Below, piece by piece: positions 1 to 8,308 of a stretch of DNA of 27,630 nucleotides (position 1 is the stretch's first letter; each line of letters begins with the position of its first letter). The notes under the pieces were generated by a model. The model was not told where the DNA came from and ran no database searches. It saw nothing but the letters and a program-made list of their open reading frames with translations. Position numbers and translations under genes: made by a program. This DNA comes from a virus, in the IMG/VR virus record IMGVR_UViG_3300016486_000019, positions 6,853 to 34,482 of that record; one strand, written 5' to 3'.

Positions 1-1191
1 ACACAGACTACAGAAGTATTTAAACCTAGCAATGTTTATCAAGGTAGTAGTGATAATGATAATATTAATTATAATACACCTACAGTGAAAGAGGCTACAG
101 TAAAAGATGCTTCAGTTAGAAGTGCTGGTGATCCTATGACTAATATTGCATCACAGCAAACTAAAGCCATAGCAGCTGGACAAACTAAAGCAGATCAAGC
201 AGCACCACAAGAAAGTATTGGTGCTATAGATTCAATACAACCACAATATCAAGATGGAATTTTACGTGGTCAAACTGGTGTTAAGTATAGTAAGCCACCT
301 AGTTTAACTTCTAGAGCTACATCAGCGGTACAAGATACTGTATCAGGTGTAATAGATTCTGTTAAAAATAATAAAGCAATACAATTTGCTAGCACTGCAT
401 TAGGTTTTGCAATGAATCCACTTATGGGTGGAATTAAAGCGGTAGCAGGTACATTACAAGAAAGTCCTCAGGATAAATTTAATAAAGGATATTTTAATTT
501 AAATCCTGCAGAATCTGGTGGAAGAATATCTGGTAATCCTGCTAATAATGTATTTGCTGGAATGAATGCTGTATCTGCATTTGGGAATGTTAGAAGTGGT
601 GCATTAAATAGAGTTGATAAAAGAAACAAAACTTCTGAAAAATTATCAGGTGCAAAAAAAGAAAACTTTGATACAAAAACAAAAGAATTTCAAAACCAAA
701 TTAACGAGTATGATCAAAGTAGAGCAGATAAAAAAGATGCAGAAAGTGGAAATACTAAAACTAATGTTACAGGTTTTGGTAAATCAGGATTTGGTAGAGA
801 TACAAGCCAAGGTGGTGGTGATACAGGTGGTGGAGGTGGAAGAGTTATATGCACAGATCTACACAAAACAGGAGAATTATCTACTATAGATTGGATAAGA
901 GATACAAAATTTACATTTAAAAAATTAACTAAAACACATGTTAAAGGATATTTACTTTGGGCAGAACCTACTGTAAAACATATACAGAAATATCCTAGAT
1001 ATAGAAAAGTGTGGAAACACATTGCACAACACAGAGCAAATGATATTGCATGGAGATTAAATGAAGGTAAGTTTGATTTGCTTGGAAGAATATATGCAAG
1101 TATAGGTGAACCTGTATGTTGGGCACTAGGTAACTTTGTAAGTGATAAACAAATTAGTAAATATAATTTAACACATTGGAGAAGAGTATAA
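1..1191 (+). CDS. Virion-associated protein, 5' end cut by window
   Basis: The reading frame is open from the first base, so the GTG at 85 is not the true start; at least 396 residues are visible. The first two thirds are low-complexity, rich in Gln, Ala, Ser, Thr and Asn, with a small hydrophobic Ala/Gly stretch near nt 390-450. A glycine linker (nt 811-843) leads to a compact C-terminal domain starting with Cys-Thr-Asp-Leu-His and rich in Trp, Lys and Arg, ending near EPVCWALGNF. I recognise this C-terminal domain as recurring in marine phage structural proteins, but its function is not known to me. It lies just before the scaffold/capsid genes, where portal-proximal virion genes usually sit. 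Its TAA overlaps the next ATG. Confidence 0.6.
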   Translation, partial: TQTTEVFKPSNVYQGSSDNDNINYNTPTVKEATVKDASVRSAGDPMTNIASQQTKAIAAGQTKADQAAPQESIGAIDSIQPQYQDGILRGQTGVKYSKPPSLTSRATSAVQDTVSGVIDSVKNNKAIQFASTALGFAMNPLMGGIKAVAGTLQESPQDKFNKGYFNLNPAESGGRISGNPANNVFAGMNAVSAFGNVRSGALNRVDKRNKTSEKLSGAKKENFDTKTKEFQNQINEYDQSRADKKDAESGNTKTNVTGFGKSGFGRDTSQGGGDTGGGGGRVICTDLHKTGELSTIDWIRDTKFTFKKLTKTHVKGYLLWAEPTVKHIQKYPRYRKVWKHIAQHRANDIAWRLNEGKFDLLGRIYASIGEPVCWALGNFVSDKQISKYNLTHWRRV

Positions 1192-1754
1192 TGGCAATAG
1201 GACCAGATGGTAAAGTAACAACAACAGGCTTGATGGACAACTCAGCTAAGATACCTGAAGCACCTAACATGTCAGCAATGAAAATGGCTAAAGGTGAACC
1301 CTTACCACAAGATCCAACAAAACCAGTTAATCCTTTTGCACCTAAACCTACAGGACCAGTTTTACCTAAAGATCCTAAAATGATAGCTAAATTAGAAAGT
1401 CTATCAGACGAAGAAAAACAACAATTAGATATGGTACTATCACCAAGTCTATCACAGATTTTAACAAAGATTGTACCTGAAGCTAGTGACGTTATATCAC
1501 AGTTTACATCTGCTGAAGAAAACGTTATACTACCAGTATCAGTCGTAAAGAATTTCGCTAGAAAAAAATACCCTAGCAATACAGAACAAGAATCCATTCA
1601 AGGATTCATTACAGAATTATCTGAGTCACAATCAGATGATACCAATAATGTGCCACCTGAAAATGTACAAGCATCTAATCCTAATGGTATGATGGCTCAA
1701 GAGCCTAATGCTATGCCAGAAGATACAGATGCAATAGATCAAGGTCTAGTATAA
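1191..1754 (+). CDS. Small acidic, Pro/Met-rich hypothetical protein
   Basis: I chose the ATG at 1191, which overlaps the upstream stop as TAATG, rather than the TTG at 1176 inside the previous gene. The 187-residue product begins MAIGPDGKV, has a proline-rich first third (KPVNPFAPKPTGPV), a central mixed-charge segment that could be helical (about residues 60-120), and an acidic Asn/Pro/Met-rich tail. No signal peptide, membrane segment or catalytic motif is visible. Its place between a structural gene and the scaffold gene suggests a head-assembly or minor virion role, but that is position alone. I do not recognise a named family. Confidence 0.6.
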   Translation: MAIGPDGKVTTTGLMDNSAKIPEAPNMSAMKMAKGEPLPQDPTKPVNPFAPKPTGPVLPKDPKMIAKLESLSDEEKQQLDMVLSPSLSQILTKIVPEASDVISQFTSAEENVILPVSVVKNFARKKYPSNTEQESIQGFITELSESQSDDTNNVPPENVQASNPNGMMAQEPNAMPEDTDAIDQGLV

Positions 1755-1823
1755 TTTCAGCCCACAAATTATGGAAGTGAGCTACCCTTATCCATAAGGC
1801 ACTCAACCTATGAGGATAAAATA
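1755..1823 (+). promoter_or_regulatory. Candidate structured leader RNA before scaffold gene
   Basis: This 69-base gap is long for this operon. It can form a hairpin CCTTA (1786-1790), loop TCCA, TAAGG (1795-1799), with AGTG (1776-1779) able to pair with CACT (1800-1803) around it. A competing pairing joins TTATGG (1769-1774) to CCATAA (1792-1797), which would break the first hairpin. A GAGG ribosome site (1812-1815) sits 8 bases before the ATG at 1824. The leader could tune scaffold and capsid expression. Pairings were found by eye; I cannot name a known RNA class. Confidence 0.45.
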
Positions 1824-2771
1824 ATGGAAGAAGAAAAAAACTTAGCGGATGTTTCAAATGAAACAGAAGTTAAACAAGAAACTAAACTTTTTAAAAAGCC
1901 TGAAGGCAAAGCAATGTATCAAAAACACAGAGATGAAGTTGATGATGCAGAAACTGAAGCATTCGCAAAAGGTGAATTAAATAAGTTTAATCAAGAACAA
2001 GCAGAAGCAGCAACCGTTCAAGAGGACACAGAAACATCTGAAGAAATTGCAAGCTCGGATATTAATGCTACTCCTTCAACTGGACGCCCTGAAAATGCAG
2101 AAGATCGTGTCTTTAAGAAACGTTATGACGATTTAAAAAGACATTATGATTCTACTTTATCTAAGCACAAAGATCAAGTTAGAACTTTAAAAACACAGTT
2201 AGAAACATCTACTAAAGAGTTTGTTCCACCTAAATCTAAGGATGAATTAGATGCTTGGAAACAGGAGTATCCCGATGTTTATGATATGGTTGAAACCATA
2301 GCTATGACAAAGGCTGATGCTAGAGCAAAAGAGATTGAGGAGAAATACCAAAGTCTTCAAGTTCAACAAGAACAAGTTAGTAAAGAAAAAGCTGAAGTGG
2401 AGTTGTTAAAAGCACACCCTGACTTTAGTGAGATTCGTCAGAAAGATGAGTTTCATGAATGGGCTAGTAAGCAAGATCCAGTTATTCAAAGTTGGTTGTA
2501 TGAAAATACATCTAATGCACAATTAGCTGGCAGAGCAATTGATCTATATAAAATGGATCAAGGTACTAGTAAATTAAATAAGAAAGAGGGAACAGCTGTT
2601 AAGAAAGAAGCAGCTAAAGCTATAACAAAAACTAGTAAAGCTACAGAATCAGATATTCCCACAAAGAAAATCTGGTCTAATTCTGAAATTGGTAAGATGG
2701 ATAGACGAACGTTTGAGAAGTTTGAAGCAGAGATCGATGACGCATCAAGAGAAGGTAGGATTCAACCTTAA
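1824..2771 (+). CDS. Capsid assembly scaffolding protein
   Basis: The 315-residue product is highly charged, almost free of Cys and rich in Glu, Lys, Gln and Ala, with long predicted coiled-coil stretches (about residues 85-135 and 160-200). A Lys-rich segment (about 245-275) and a charged C-terminal end (KMDRRTFEKFEAEIDDASREGR) resemble the capsid-binding tails of podovirus scaffolds. It lies directly before the major capsid gene, the standard place for T7 gp9-type scaffolds, which line the procapsid interior and leave before or during DNA packaging. GAGG at 1812 gives a well-spaced ribosome site. The call rests on composition and position; I cannot confirm homology. Confidence 0.75.
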   Translation: MEEEKNLADVSNETEVKQETKLFKKPEGKAMYQKHRDEVDDAETEAFAKGELNKFNQEQAEAATVQEDTETSEEIASSDINATPSTGRPENAEDRVFKKRYDDLKRHYDSTLSKHKDQVRTLKTQLETSTKEFVPPKSKDELDAWKQEYPDVYDMVETIAMTKADARAKEIEEKYQSLQVQQEQVSKEKAEVELLKAHPDFSEIRQKDEFHEWASKQDPVIQSWLYENTSNAQLAGRAIDLYKMDQGTSKLNKKEGTAVKKEAAKAITKTSKATESDIPTKKIWSNSEIGKMDRRTFEKFEAEIDDASREGRIQP

Positions 2772-2800
2772 ACTAACAACTATAAACAAAGGCAAACATT

Positions 2801-3742
2801 ATGGCAACAATGGGAAAAGCAACTGGATACCAAAATTTACCATCAGGTAATTGGGCTCCAGCAATTTATAGTCAGAAGGTTCAAAAGTTTTTCAGAAGAG
2901 CATCAGTTGTAGAAGACATTACAAACACTGATTACGCTGGAGAAATTGAAAATTTTGGCGACACAGTAAATATAATAAAAGAGCCGACTATTACGGTGAA
3001 TGACTACGCTAGAGGTCAAACAGTAAACACAGAAACACTTGCAGACGATCAAATTCAATTGACTGTCGACCAAGGTTCGTACTTTGCGTTTAAAGTAGAT
3101 GACATCGAAGAAAGACAATCACATGTAAACTTTGAAGCTCTTGCAACTTCTTCAGGTGCTTATGCACTTAAAAAGAACTACGACTTTAATGTATTAAGTG
3201 CAATTTACTCTGGAGCGAGTACTTCAGCAGCTAATACAGGAACAGACGGTTCACCTATTGACGGTGATGCAGCAGTTGACACATTAACAGATATTATGTC
3301 AGCAGCTAAAACAGTTCTTGATGGTAACGATGTACCAGAAGAAAATAGATGGTTCGTTGCACCACCAGCTTTCTATCAACAACTTAGAAAAGCAGGTGCT
3401 AAAATCGTTGATCAATCTGTTATGGCAGACGGATCAGCTTCAGCTATGAGAAATGGTATGATTACAGATAGACCTTTATTTGGGTTTAGAATGTATACTA
3501 CTAATGCTATAGCCGTATCAAGTGGATCAGCAGCAAACAAAACATTTGGATCAGCAGGCTCTAACGAGTACGCTTTCCTTTATGGTCATCAAGGTGCAGT
3601 AGCAACTGCAAACCATATTGCGAAAACGGAACTTATCAGAGACCCTGATTCATTTTCAGACATCGTAAGAGGTCTTCACGTTTTTGGAAGAAAAATTCTA
3701 AGAACTGAAGCAGTTTACTCTGGTGTTATAACAATCGGTTAA
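2801..3742 (+). CDS. Major capsid protein
   Basis: The 313-residue protein starts MATMGKATGYQNLPSGNW and contains the segment NFGDTVNIIKEPTITVNDY (about residues 51-70), a pattern I associate with podovirus major capsid proteins of the HK97-fold group. It then has KVDDIEERQ, a long central helix-prone segment, and a C-terminal beta-rich part ending RTEAVYSGVITIG. Length fits the family. It follows the scaffold gene at 29 bases, with AAAGG before the start. Codon use differs from most neighbours, with more GAC, TAC and TTC, as expected for a very highly expressed gene. It forms the icosahedral shell. Confidence 0.85.
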   Translation: MATMGKATGYQNLPSGNWAPAIYSQKVQKFFRRASVVEDITNTDYAGEIENFGDTVNIIKEPTITVNDYARGQTVNTETLADDQIQLTVDQGSYFAFKVDDIEERQSHVNFEALATSSGAYALKKNYDFNVLSAIYSGASTSAANTGTDGSPIDGDAAVDTLTDIMSAAKTVLDGNDVPEENRWFVAPPAFYQQLRKAGAKIVDQSVMADGSASAMRNGMITDRPLFGFRMYTTNAIAVSSGSAANKTFGSAGSNEYAFLYGHQGAVATANHIAKTELIRDPDSFSDIVRGLHVFGRKILRTEAVYSGVITIG

Positions 3743-3768
3743 TTCTAACTTAGAAGGAGAAATAGAAT

Positions 3769-4206
3769 ATGGCAACTTACGACAAAACAGGAGTAGGTGG
3801 TACTACAGGACATCCGTCTAATGGTAGAACACCTTACTTAGTTGAAAACACAATTGATATATCAGCAATCAATGATGCAGCTGGTACTGCAGATGGAGAC
3901 GTTGTACAATGTCTTGATGTACCCGCAGAAACTTTAATCATGCAAGCAGGAGTTGAGGTGCTTACAGCACTCTCTGGTTCAGCTACTATTGATTTAGGTA
4001 TAACAGGTGGAGACGTTGACAACTTTGTTGATGGTGATACGAACGCAACAGGTTATAGTGTTCTTACAGCAACAGCTAATATTGTTAATGCTAGTGCAGA
4101 CACATTAGATGCTTTAATTGCAGGTGCAGCTTCAAGTGCGGGTAAAATCCGTGTTTGGGCAGTTCTATGTGATGTATCAGGCATTGATGAGACTGACCAC
4201 AATTAA
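3769..4206 (+). CDS. Small capsid-associated (decoration-like) protein
   Basis: The 145-residue product is rich in Ala, Gly, Thr, Asp and Val, has almost no Lys or Arg after residue 30, and alternates hydrophobic and small residues, as in beta-sandwich proteins. It begins MATYDKTGVGG and ends DVSGIDETDHN. A strong AGGAG ribosome site precedes the start, and codon use follows that of the capsid gene (GAC, CTT, GTT), implying high expression. It lies between the capsid gene and a hairpin terminator, so it probably shares the capsid transcript. A head decoration or cement protein is the best guess; I recognise similar proteins in marine phages only as structural unknowns. Confidence 0.6.
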   Translation: MATYDKTGVGGTTGHPSNGRTPYLVENTIDISAINDAAGTADGDVVQCLDVPAETLIMQAGVEVLTALSGSATIDLGITGGDVDNFVDGDTNATGYSVLTATANIVNASADTLDALIAGAASSAGKIRVWAVLCDVSGIDETDHN

Positions 4207-4221
4207 TATATAAGTAACTTT

Positions 4222-4243
4222 AGGGGGGTATTTATATCCCCCT
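4222..4243 (+). terminator. Hairpin, probable terminator after capsid genes
   Basis: AGGGGGGTA (4222-4230), loop TTTA (4231-4234) and TATCCCCCT (4235-4243) form a nine-pair stem with one G-U pair, sixteen bases after the stop of the preceding gene. The stem is very stable, but only two U residues follow directly (TTAGATAA), so it may attenuate or protect the transcript 3' end rather than stop transcription fully. It separates the highly expressed capsid genes from the tail genes. Confidence 0.65.
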
Positions 4244-4276
4244 TAGATAACACCCCTTATAACATTTAGAAAACTT

Positions 4277-4459
4277 ATGGCTACATATAATTTAATAAAC
4301 AAAACTAGTGCAAGCACAGGTCAAAAGATTATTGCATTAGGTAATAATAATGATGTAAGGTTAAAGAATTTAGAAGACAAAGTTGGAGAACAATCTGATA
4401 AACTAGATCAGATAACTTCACTATTAAATGCAATATCAGAAAAGACATCAGCTTCTTGA
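4277..4459 (+). CDS. Small coiled-coil hypothetical protein
   Basis: The 60-residue protein starts MATYNLINKTSASTGQ. From about residue 28 it has heptad spacing of Leu, Val and Ile among charged residues, giving a likely short coiled coil. It is the first gene after the 4222-4243 hairpin, with no obvious strong ribosome site. The first residues resemble the MATY start of the preceding capsid-associated gene, but the rest does not. No family recognised. A head-tail joining accessory is possible from position only. Confidence 0.5.
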   Translation: MATYNLINKTSASTGQKIIALGNNNDVRLKNLEDKVGEQSDKLDQITSLLNAISEKTSAS

Positions 4460-4610
4460 AATAATTTCTGAATACAAGTCTGACAATACTGCATTAAAAA
4501 AACAGATTGATGATTTAAAGAAACAATTAGATGATGCACAATCTCGTATTAAAAGATTATTAATTAGATGCGAACAGTTTGCAGAAGATAACAATACAAA
4601 AGAGGAATAA
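4428..4610 (+). CDS. Small coiled-coil hypothetical protein
   Basis: The 60-residue frame overlaps the preceding gene by 32 bases. Residues about 18-50 form a clear heptad pattern (TALKKQIDDLKKQLDDAQ) typical of a coiled coil. The ATG at 4428 has no visible ribosome site, so translation may depend on coupling to the upstream gene, or the true start may be a non-ATG codon near 4460. Both this and the preceding product are coiled coils, so they could act together or be parts of one ancestral gene. No family recognised. Confidence 0.45.
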   Translation: MQYQKRHQLLEIISEYKSDNTALKKQIDDLKKQLDDAQSRIKRLLIRCEQFAEDNNTKEE

Positions 4611-4614
4611 ATAA

Positions 4615-5721
4615 ATGGCTACCACTTACTTAGAATTATCCAACAGAACACTTAGAGAATTAAATGAGGTTGAATTAACTTCATCTACTTTTTCTAGTAG
4701 TCGTGGTATTCAAACTGCTGTTAAAGATTTTATTAATAAATCTGTTCACGATATTTACAATGAGAGTGTAGAGATACCTCTATTACACACATCAACGACT
4801 CAAACTACTTACACTGGTGACAGTGAATACACATTCCCAACGGATATGCGTAGAGTAGATTTTGAGTCTTTTTTTTTAAAGCCAAATGAATTACTTACTA
4901 ATGGTGAGTTTACTTCTAACATAACTAGCTGGACTACAATAGCTGGTGCAGGAAGTGCAGCTTATAATAGTGGTGGTAATGGTAGATTAAGATTAAATGA
5001 TTATGCAGCATACCAATCAATATCAACTGTAGTAAATCAAACTTATAATTTACAAGTTAGAGTGTTAGATTCTAATGGTACAGGTGCTGCTTTAAAAGTA
5101 CAAGTAGGTACAGCAGCAGAGGGTACACAAAATTTAAATACAACATTAACAGTAACAGACTTTAATGCAGGTGCAATATTAGATGTACAATTTACTGCAA
5201 CAGATCAAACAACATTTATAACTGTTAATAATACAACGACAGCTACTAACCTAGATGTAGATTATGTAAGAGTATCTAGAGCAGATATAATGACTAGAAA
5301 ATTAAGATACATATCTTATGATGATTACATGCAAAGATTTAAAGAACAAGATACACAAAATAATAGTGGTCACTATGGTCTACCCCAATACGTTTATAAA
5401 AAACCAGACTATAGTGCATTTGGATTAACTCCAATACCTGATAAAAATGATTACTTAATTAGTTATGAATACTATACAACTCATACAGATTTATCAGCAC
5501 ATGGTGATGTTATGTCATTGCCAGATAGATTTGGTTCATTGATTGTAGATAGATCTAAGTATTACACATATATGTTAAGATCAGATCCAGATCATGCTAG
5601 TATGTCTAATAGAGATTATCAAAGAAAATTACTTTTATTAAAAACTGATTATAGTTCTAGATCAGATTATATGAAAGACACTAGAACATCAGAAGGCAAC
5701 TCAAGGTTATCAATAGTATAA
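4615..5721 (+). CDS. Tail tube/gatekeeper protein with CBM-like insert
   Basis: Residues 1-90 (TYLELSNRTLRELNEVEL, then FPTDMRRVDFESFFL) and 222-368 (RKLRYISYDDYMQRF, LPDRFGSLIVDRSKYYTYML) look like the two halves of a T7 gp11-type tail tubular A protein, which closes the portal channel and carries the nozzle. Residues about 92-221 form an inserted beta domain beginning LLTNGEFTSNITSWTT and ending LDVDYVRVS, the N-G-x-F...W to D-x-V-x-V pattern of CBM4/9-type carbohydrate-binding jelly rolls. The gene stops one base before the nozzle ATG. The tail role is family knowledge plus position; sugar binding by the insert is inference. Confidence 0.65.
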   Translation: MATTYLELSNRTLRELNEVELTSSTFSSSRGIQTAVKDFINKSVHDIYNESVEIPLLHTSTTQTTYTGDSEYTFPTDMRRVDFESFFLKPNELLTNGEFTSNITSWTTIAGAGSAAYNSGGNGRLRLNDYAAYQSISTVVNQTYNLQVRVLDSNGTGAALKVQVGTAAEGTQNLNTTLTVTDFNAGAILDVQFTATDQTTFITVNNTTTATNLDVDYVRVSRADIMTRKLRYISYDDYMQRFKEQDTQNNSGHYGLPQYVYKKPDYSAFGLTPIPDKNDYLISYEYYTTHTDLSAHGDVMSLPDRFGSLIVDRSKYYTYMLRSDPDHASMSNRDYQRKLLLLKTDYSSRSDYMKDTRTSEGNSRLSIV

Positions 5722-5722
5722 T

Positions 5723-7267
5723 ATGGCTGATACTTCCCTATTAAAAAACTTTAATGCTACCTGTGGTGGTGGACTTGTTTTAAACAAAGATGTTTATGAC
5801 ATGCAACCAGGAGAAGCATTACAATTAATAAATTTTGAACCATCTACAGAAGGTGGATACAGAAGACTTAATGGGACTACAAAATACAATTCAACAATAG
5901 TACCTCAAGTAGCATTAGCTAATGAAAGAATACAAATGTCTGCAATCTTTAATGATAAAATAATTGCAGCTAGAGGTGGTACAGTATCTTATGGTGATAC
6001 AAGTGGAGCATGGACATCTCTTGCAACTAGTAAGGGTGCAACTAATACTTATGATTTTGATAAATTTAATTTTAATGGTACAAGTAAAATTATAGTAGCA
6101 ACAGGAGAAGCAGCAGCATTTACAGTAGACTCAAGTTTTAATGTAGATGTAATAAATGCATCAACTGGTGGCACTGCACCTACTAATCCTAAGTTTGTTA
6201 AAACATTTGCTAATCACGTATTTTATGGTGGTATGTCAAACTCTACACATAGTATATTATTTTCAGTACCTTTTTCAGAAGATGAGCTTACATCAGGTAG
6301 TGGTGCAGGTGAAGTTAAAGTTGGTGATATTGTTACAGGATTAAAAGTATTTAGAGATGAACTATTTATATTTTGTCAAAGAAAAATATATAAGTTAACA
6401 GGTACTACTAGTCTTACATTTGCATTAGCTGAAGTAGCTAAAAATGTAGGTACAATAGCCAATCACTCTATTCAAGAATTAGGTGGTGATTTAATATTTC
6501 TAGCAGCTGATGGTTTAAGAACTGTTGCAGGTACAGAAAGAATTGGTGACGTAGAACTTGGTACTATTTCAAAACAAGTACAAGAAAGAATTAATGAAAT
6601 TACATATGATAATGTTACAGCAACTGTTGTTAGAAATAAATCTCAATACAGATTATTTTATCCTAAAGATGCAGGATTAGAAGCAAGTCAAAAAGGTTTA
6701 TTAGCAGTTATTAAATCAAACCCTAATACAGGTCAATTAGGTTTTGAGTATTCAGATATAAAAGGTTTAAAAGTTTCATCATGTGATTCTGACTATGTTA
6801 GCAATATAGAAACTATTGTTCATGGTGGATATGACGGATATATATATTTACAAGAATCAGGAAATGTGTTTACAACAGCGAGCTCAACATCTGCTATTGA
6901 TGCAACATATAGATCACCAGACATGGTAATGGGTGATGCTGGTATTAGAAAATCAATGGATAGAGTTAACATAAACTGGGAACCTGAAGGTATCGTAAGT
7001 TCTAGTTTATTTATAAGATACAATTATGACGATATAGACACTCCTCAACCAAGTTTAATACCATTAGAATCATCTGGTAGTGGGGCTTATTTTGGAACAG
7101 GATCTTATGGTTTAGCAGCCTATGGTCAAGGGGATTTACCTATTACAAGGGAATCAGTAGAAGGATCAGGATTTGCAGTAGCATTAAAAATAACAGACAC
7201 AAGTACTAACGCACCCTTTGCAATTAAAGGGTTTCAATTAGAATTTACACCAGGGGGAAGAAGGTAA
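5723..7267 (+). CDS. Tail nozzle (tail tubular B-like) protein
   Basis: The 514-residue protein opens with MADTSLLKNFNATCGGGLVLN and LQLINFEPSTEGGYRRLNG, an N-terminal pattern I associate with podovirus tail tube/nozzle or stabilisation proteins. The body is a run of short beta strands with Gly/Asp turns, consistent with a beta-propeller (for example FKVKTFANHVFYGG-like and DELFIFCQRKIYKL segments). It has no signal peptide and no enzyme motif. It lies between the gatekeeper gene and the first fibre gene, matching the T7 gp11-gp12-fibre order. The protein would form the end of the short tail through which DNA leaves. Confidence 0.6.
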   Translation: MADTSLLKNFNATCGGGLVLNKDVYDMQPGEALQLINFEPSTEGGYRRLNGTTKYNSTIVPQVALANERIQMSAIFNDKIIAARGGTVSYGDTSGAWTSLATSKGATNTYDFDKFNFNGTSKIIVATGEAAAFTVDSSFNVDVINASTGGTAPTNPKFVKTFANHVFYGGMSNSTHSILFSVPFSEDELTSGSGAGEVKVGDIVTGLKVFRDELFIFCQRKIYKLTGTTSLTFALAEVAKNVGTIANHSIQELGGDLIFLAADGLRTVAGTERIGDVELGTISKQVQERINEITYDNVTATVVRNKSQYRLFYPKDAGLEASQKGLLAVIKSNPNTGQLGFEYSDIKGLKVSSCDSDYVSNIETIVHGGYDGYIYLQESGNVFTTASSTSAIDATYRSPDMVMGDAGIRKSMDRVNINWEPEGIVSSSLFIRYNYDDIDTPQPSLIPLESSGSGAYFGTGSYGLAAYGQGDLPITRESVEGSGFAVALKITDTSTNAPFAIKGFQLEFTPGGRR

Positions 7268-8275
7268 ATGGGAGCAACATATACAAGACAGAGTGCATCA
7301 GCTATTGTTGATGGTGCAGTTATTGAGGCATCAGATTTAAATGCGGAGTTTAATCAACTTCTTGCTGCATTTGCTGTAACTTCAGGACATACTCACGATG
7401 GGACAGCAGCAGAAGGTGGACCAATTACAAAATTATTAGGCACAGCAATCACTATAGGTGATGCTACAGCAGGGACAGATATTGCTGTAACATTCGATGG
7501 AGAGACTGCTGACGGTGTATTAACATGGATGGAAGATGAGGATTACTTTAAATTCTCTGATGACATCTTAATGAATAGCACAGAAAGATTAAACTTTGGC
7601 GACACTGGAACTTATATCTTTCAATCAACAGATGGTCAATTAGATATAGTAGCAGATACAGAAGTACAAATAGCTGCAACTACTATTGATATCAATGGTG
7701 CAGTAGATATATCAGGAGCATTAACTCTTGCTGGTACTACTTTAGCAGAAACTATCTCTGACACAGTTGGTGCTATGGTTACTTCAAATACTGAATCGGG
7801 TATTACAGTAGCATACGATGATGCTGATAATACTTTAGATTTTACAGTAGGTACTCTTAATCAAGATACTACAGGTACAGCAGCTACAGTAACAACTGCG
7901 GCACAACCTAATATTACATCTTTAGGAACTTTAACAACTTTAACTATTGATAGTATAATTGTTAATGGTACTAACATTGGTCATACTAGTGATACAGACT
8001 CAATTGCAATAGCATCAAATGGTGTTGTAACATTTAGTCAAACACCAGTACTTTCAGGGGCAGGTTTAACTGCAGGAACAACACCACTAGCAACATTAGA
8101 TATAGATGGTGGAACAGATATAGGTGCAGATTTAGTTGCAACAGATTTAATAGCTGTTGATGATGGGGCAGGTGGAACTAATAGAAAGTCTGCATTGTCT
8201 AGAGTAGAAACATTTATGACAGCACAGGGATTTTCAAAATCAGACCCAACTGCTTTAGCAATAGCTTTAGGATAA
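7268..8275 (+). CDS. Tail fibre protein
   Basis: The ATG follows directly after the nozzle stop, with a GGGGGAAGAAGG purine tract as ribosome site. The first 60 residues (TYTRQSASAIVDGAVIEASDLN, then GHTHDGTAAEGGPI) match an N-terminal virion-anchoring pattern common in marine phage fibres. The rest of the 335 residues is Ala/Thr/Asp/Gly-rich beta repeat (DINGAVDISGALTLAGTT; TLDIDGGTDIGADLVATDL), typical of trimeric fibre shafts. The end, KSALSRVETFMTAQGF, may be a trimerisation or partner-binding tip. It probably joins the tail to downstream adhesins. No enzymatic domain is visible. Confidence 0.65.
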   Translation: MGATYTRQSASAIVDGAVIEASDLNAEFNQLLAAFAVTSGHTHDGTAAEGGPITKLLGTAITIGDATAGTDIAVTFDGETADGVLTWMEDEDYFKFSDDILMNSTERLNFGDTGTYIFQSTDGQLDIVADTEVQIAATTIDINGAVDISGALTLAGTTLAETISDTVGAMVTSNTESGITVAYDDADNTLDFTVGTLNQDTTGTAATVTTAAQPNITSLGTLTTLTIDSIIVNGTNIGHTSDTDSIAIASNGVVTFSQTPVLSGAGLTAGTTPLATLDIDGGTDIGADLVATDLIAVDDGAGGTNRKSALSRVETFMTAQGFSKSDPTALAIALG

Positions 8276-8308
8276 TAATTAACAATAACAAATAGAGGAA
8301 AATAACAA

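Noticed and set aside
85-87. GTG at 85 as start of the first gene
   Set aside because: The same frame is open to base 1 with gene-like content (TQTTEVFKPSNVYQG), so the gene begins outside the window.
1176-1190. TTG start giving a five-residue extension
   Set aside because: The ATG at 1191 overlaps the upstream stop in the TAATG arrangement used repeatedly in this operon.
1154-1597. 147-codon open frame on the minus strand
   Set aside because: It lies wholly opposite a coherent plus-strand gene, has Ser/Leu/Cys-rich shadow composition and no ribosome site.
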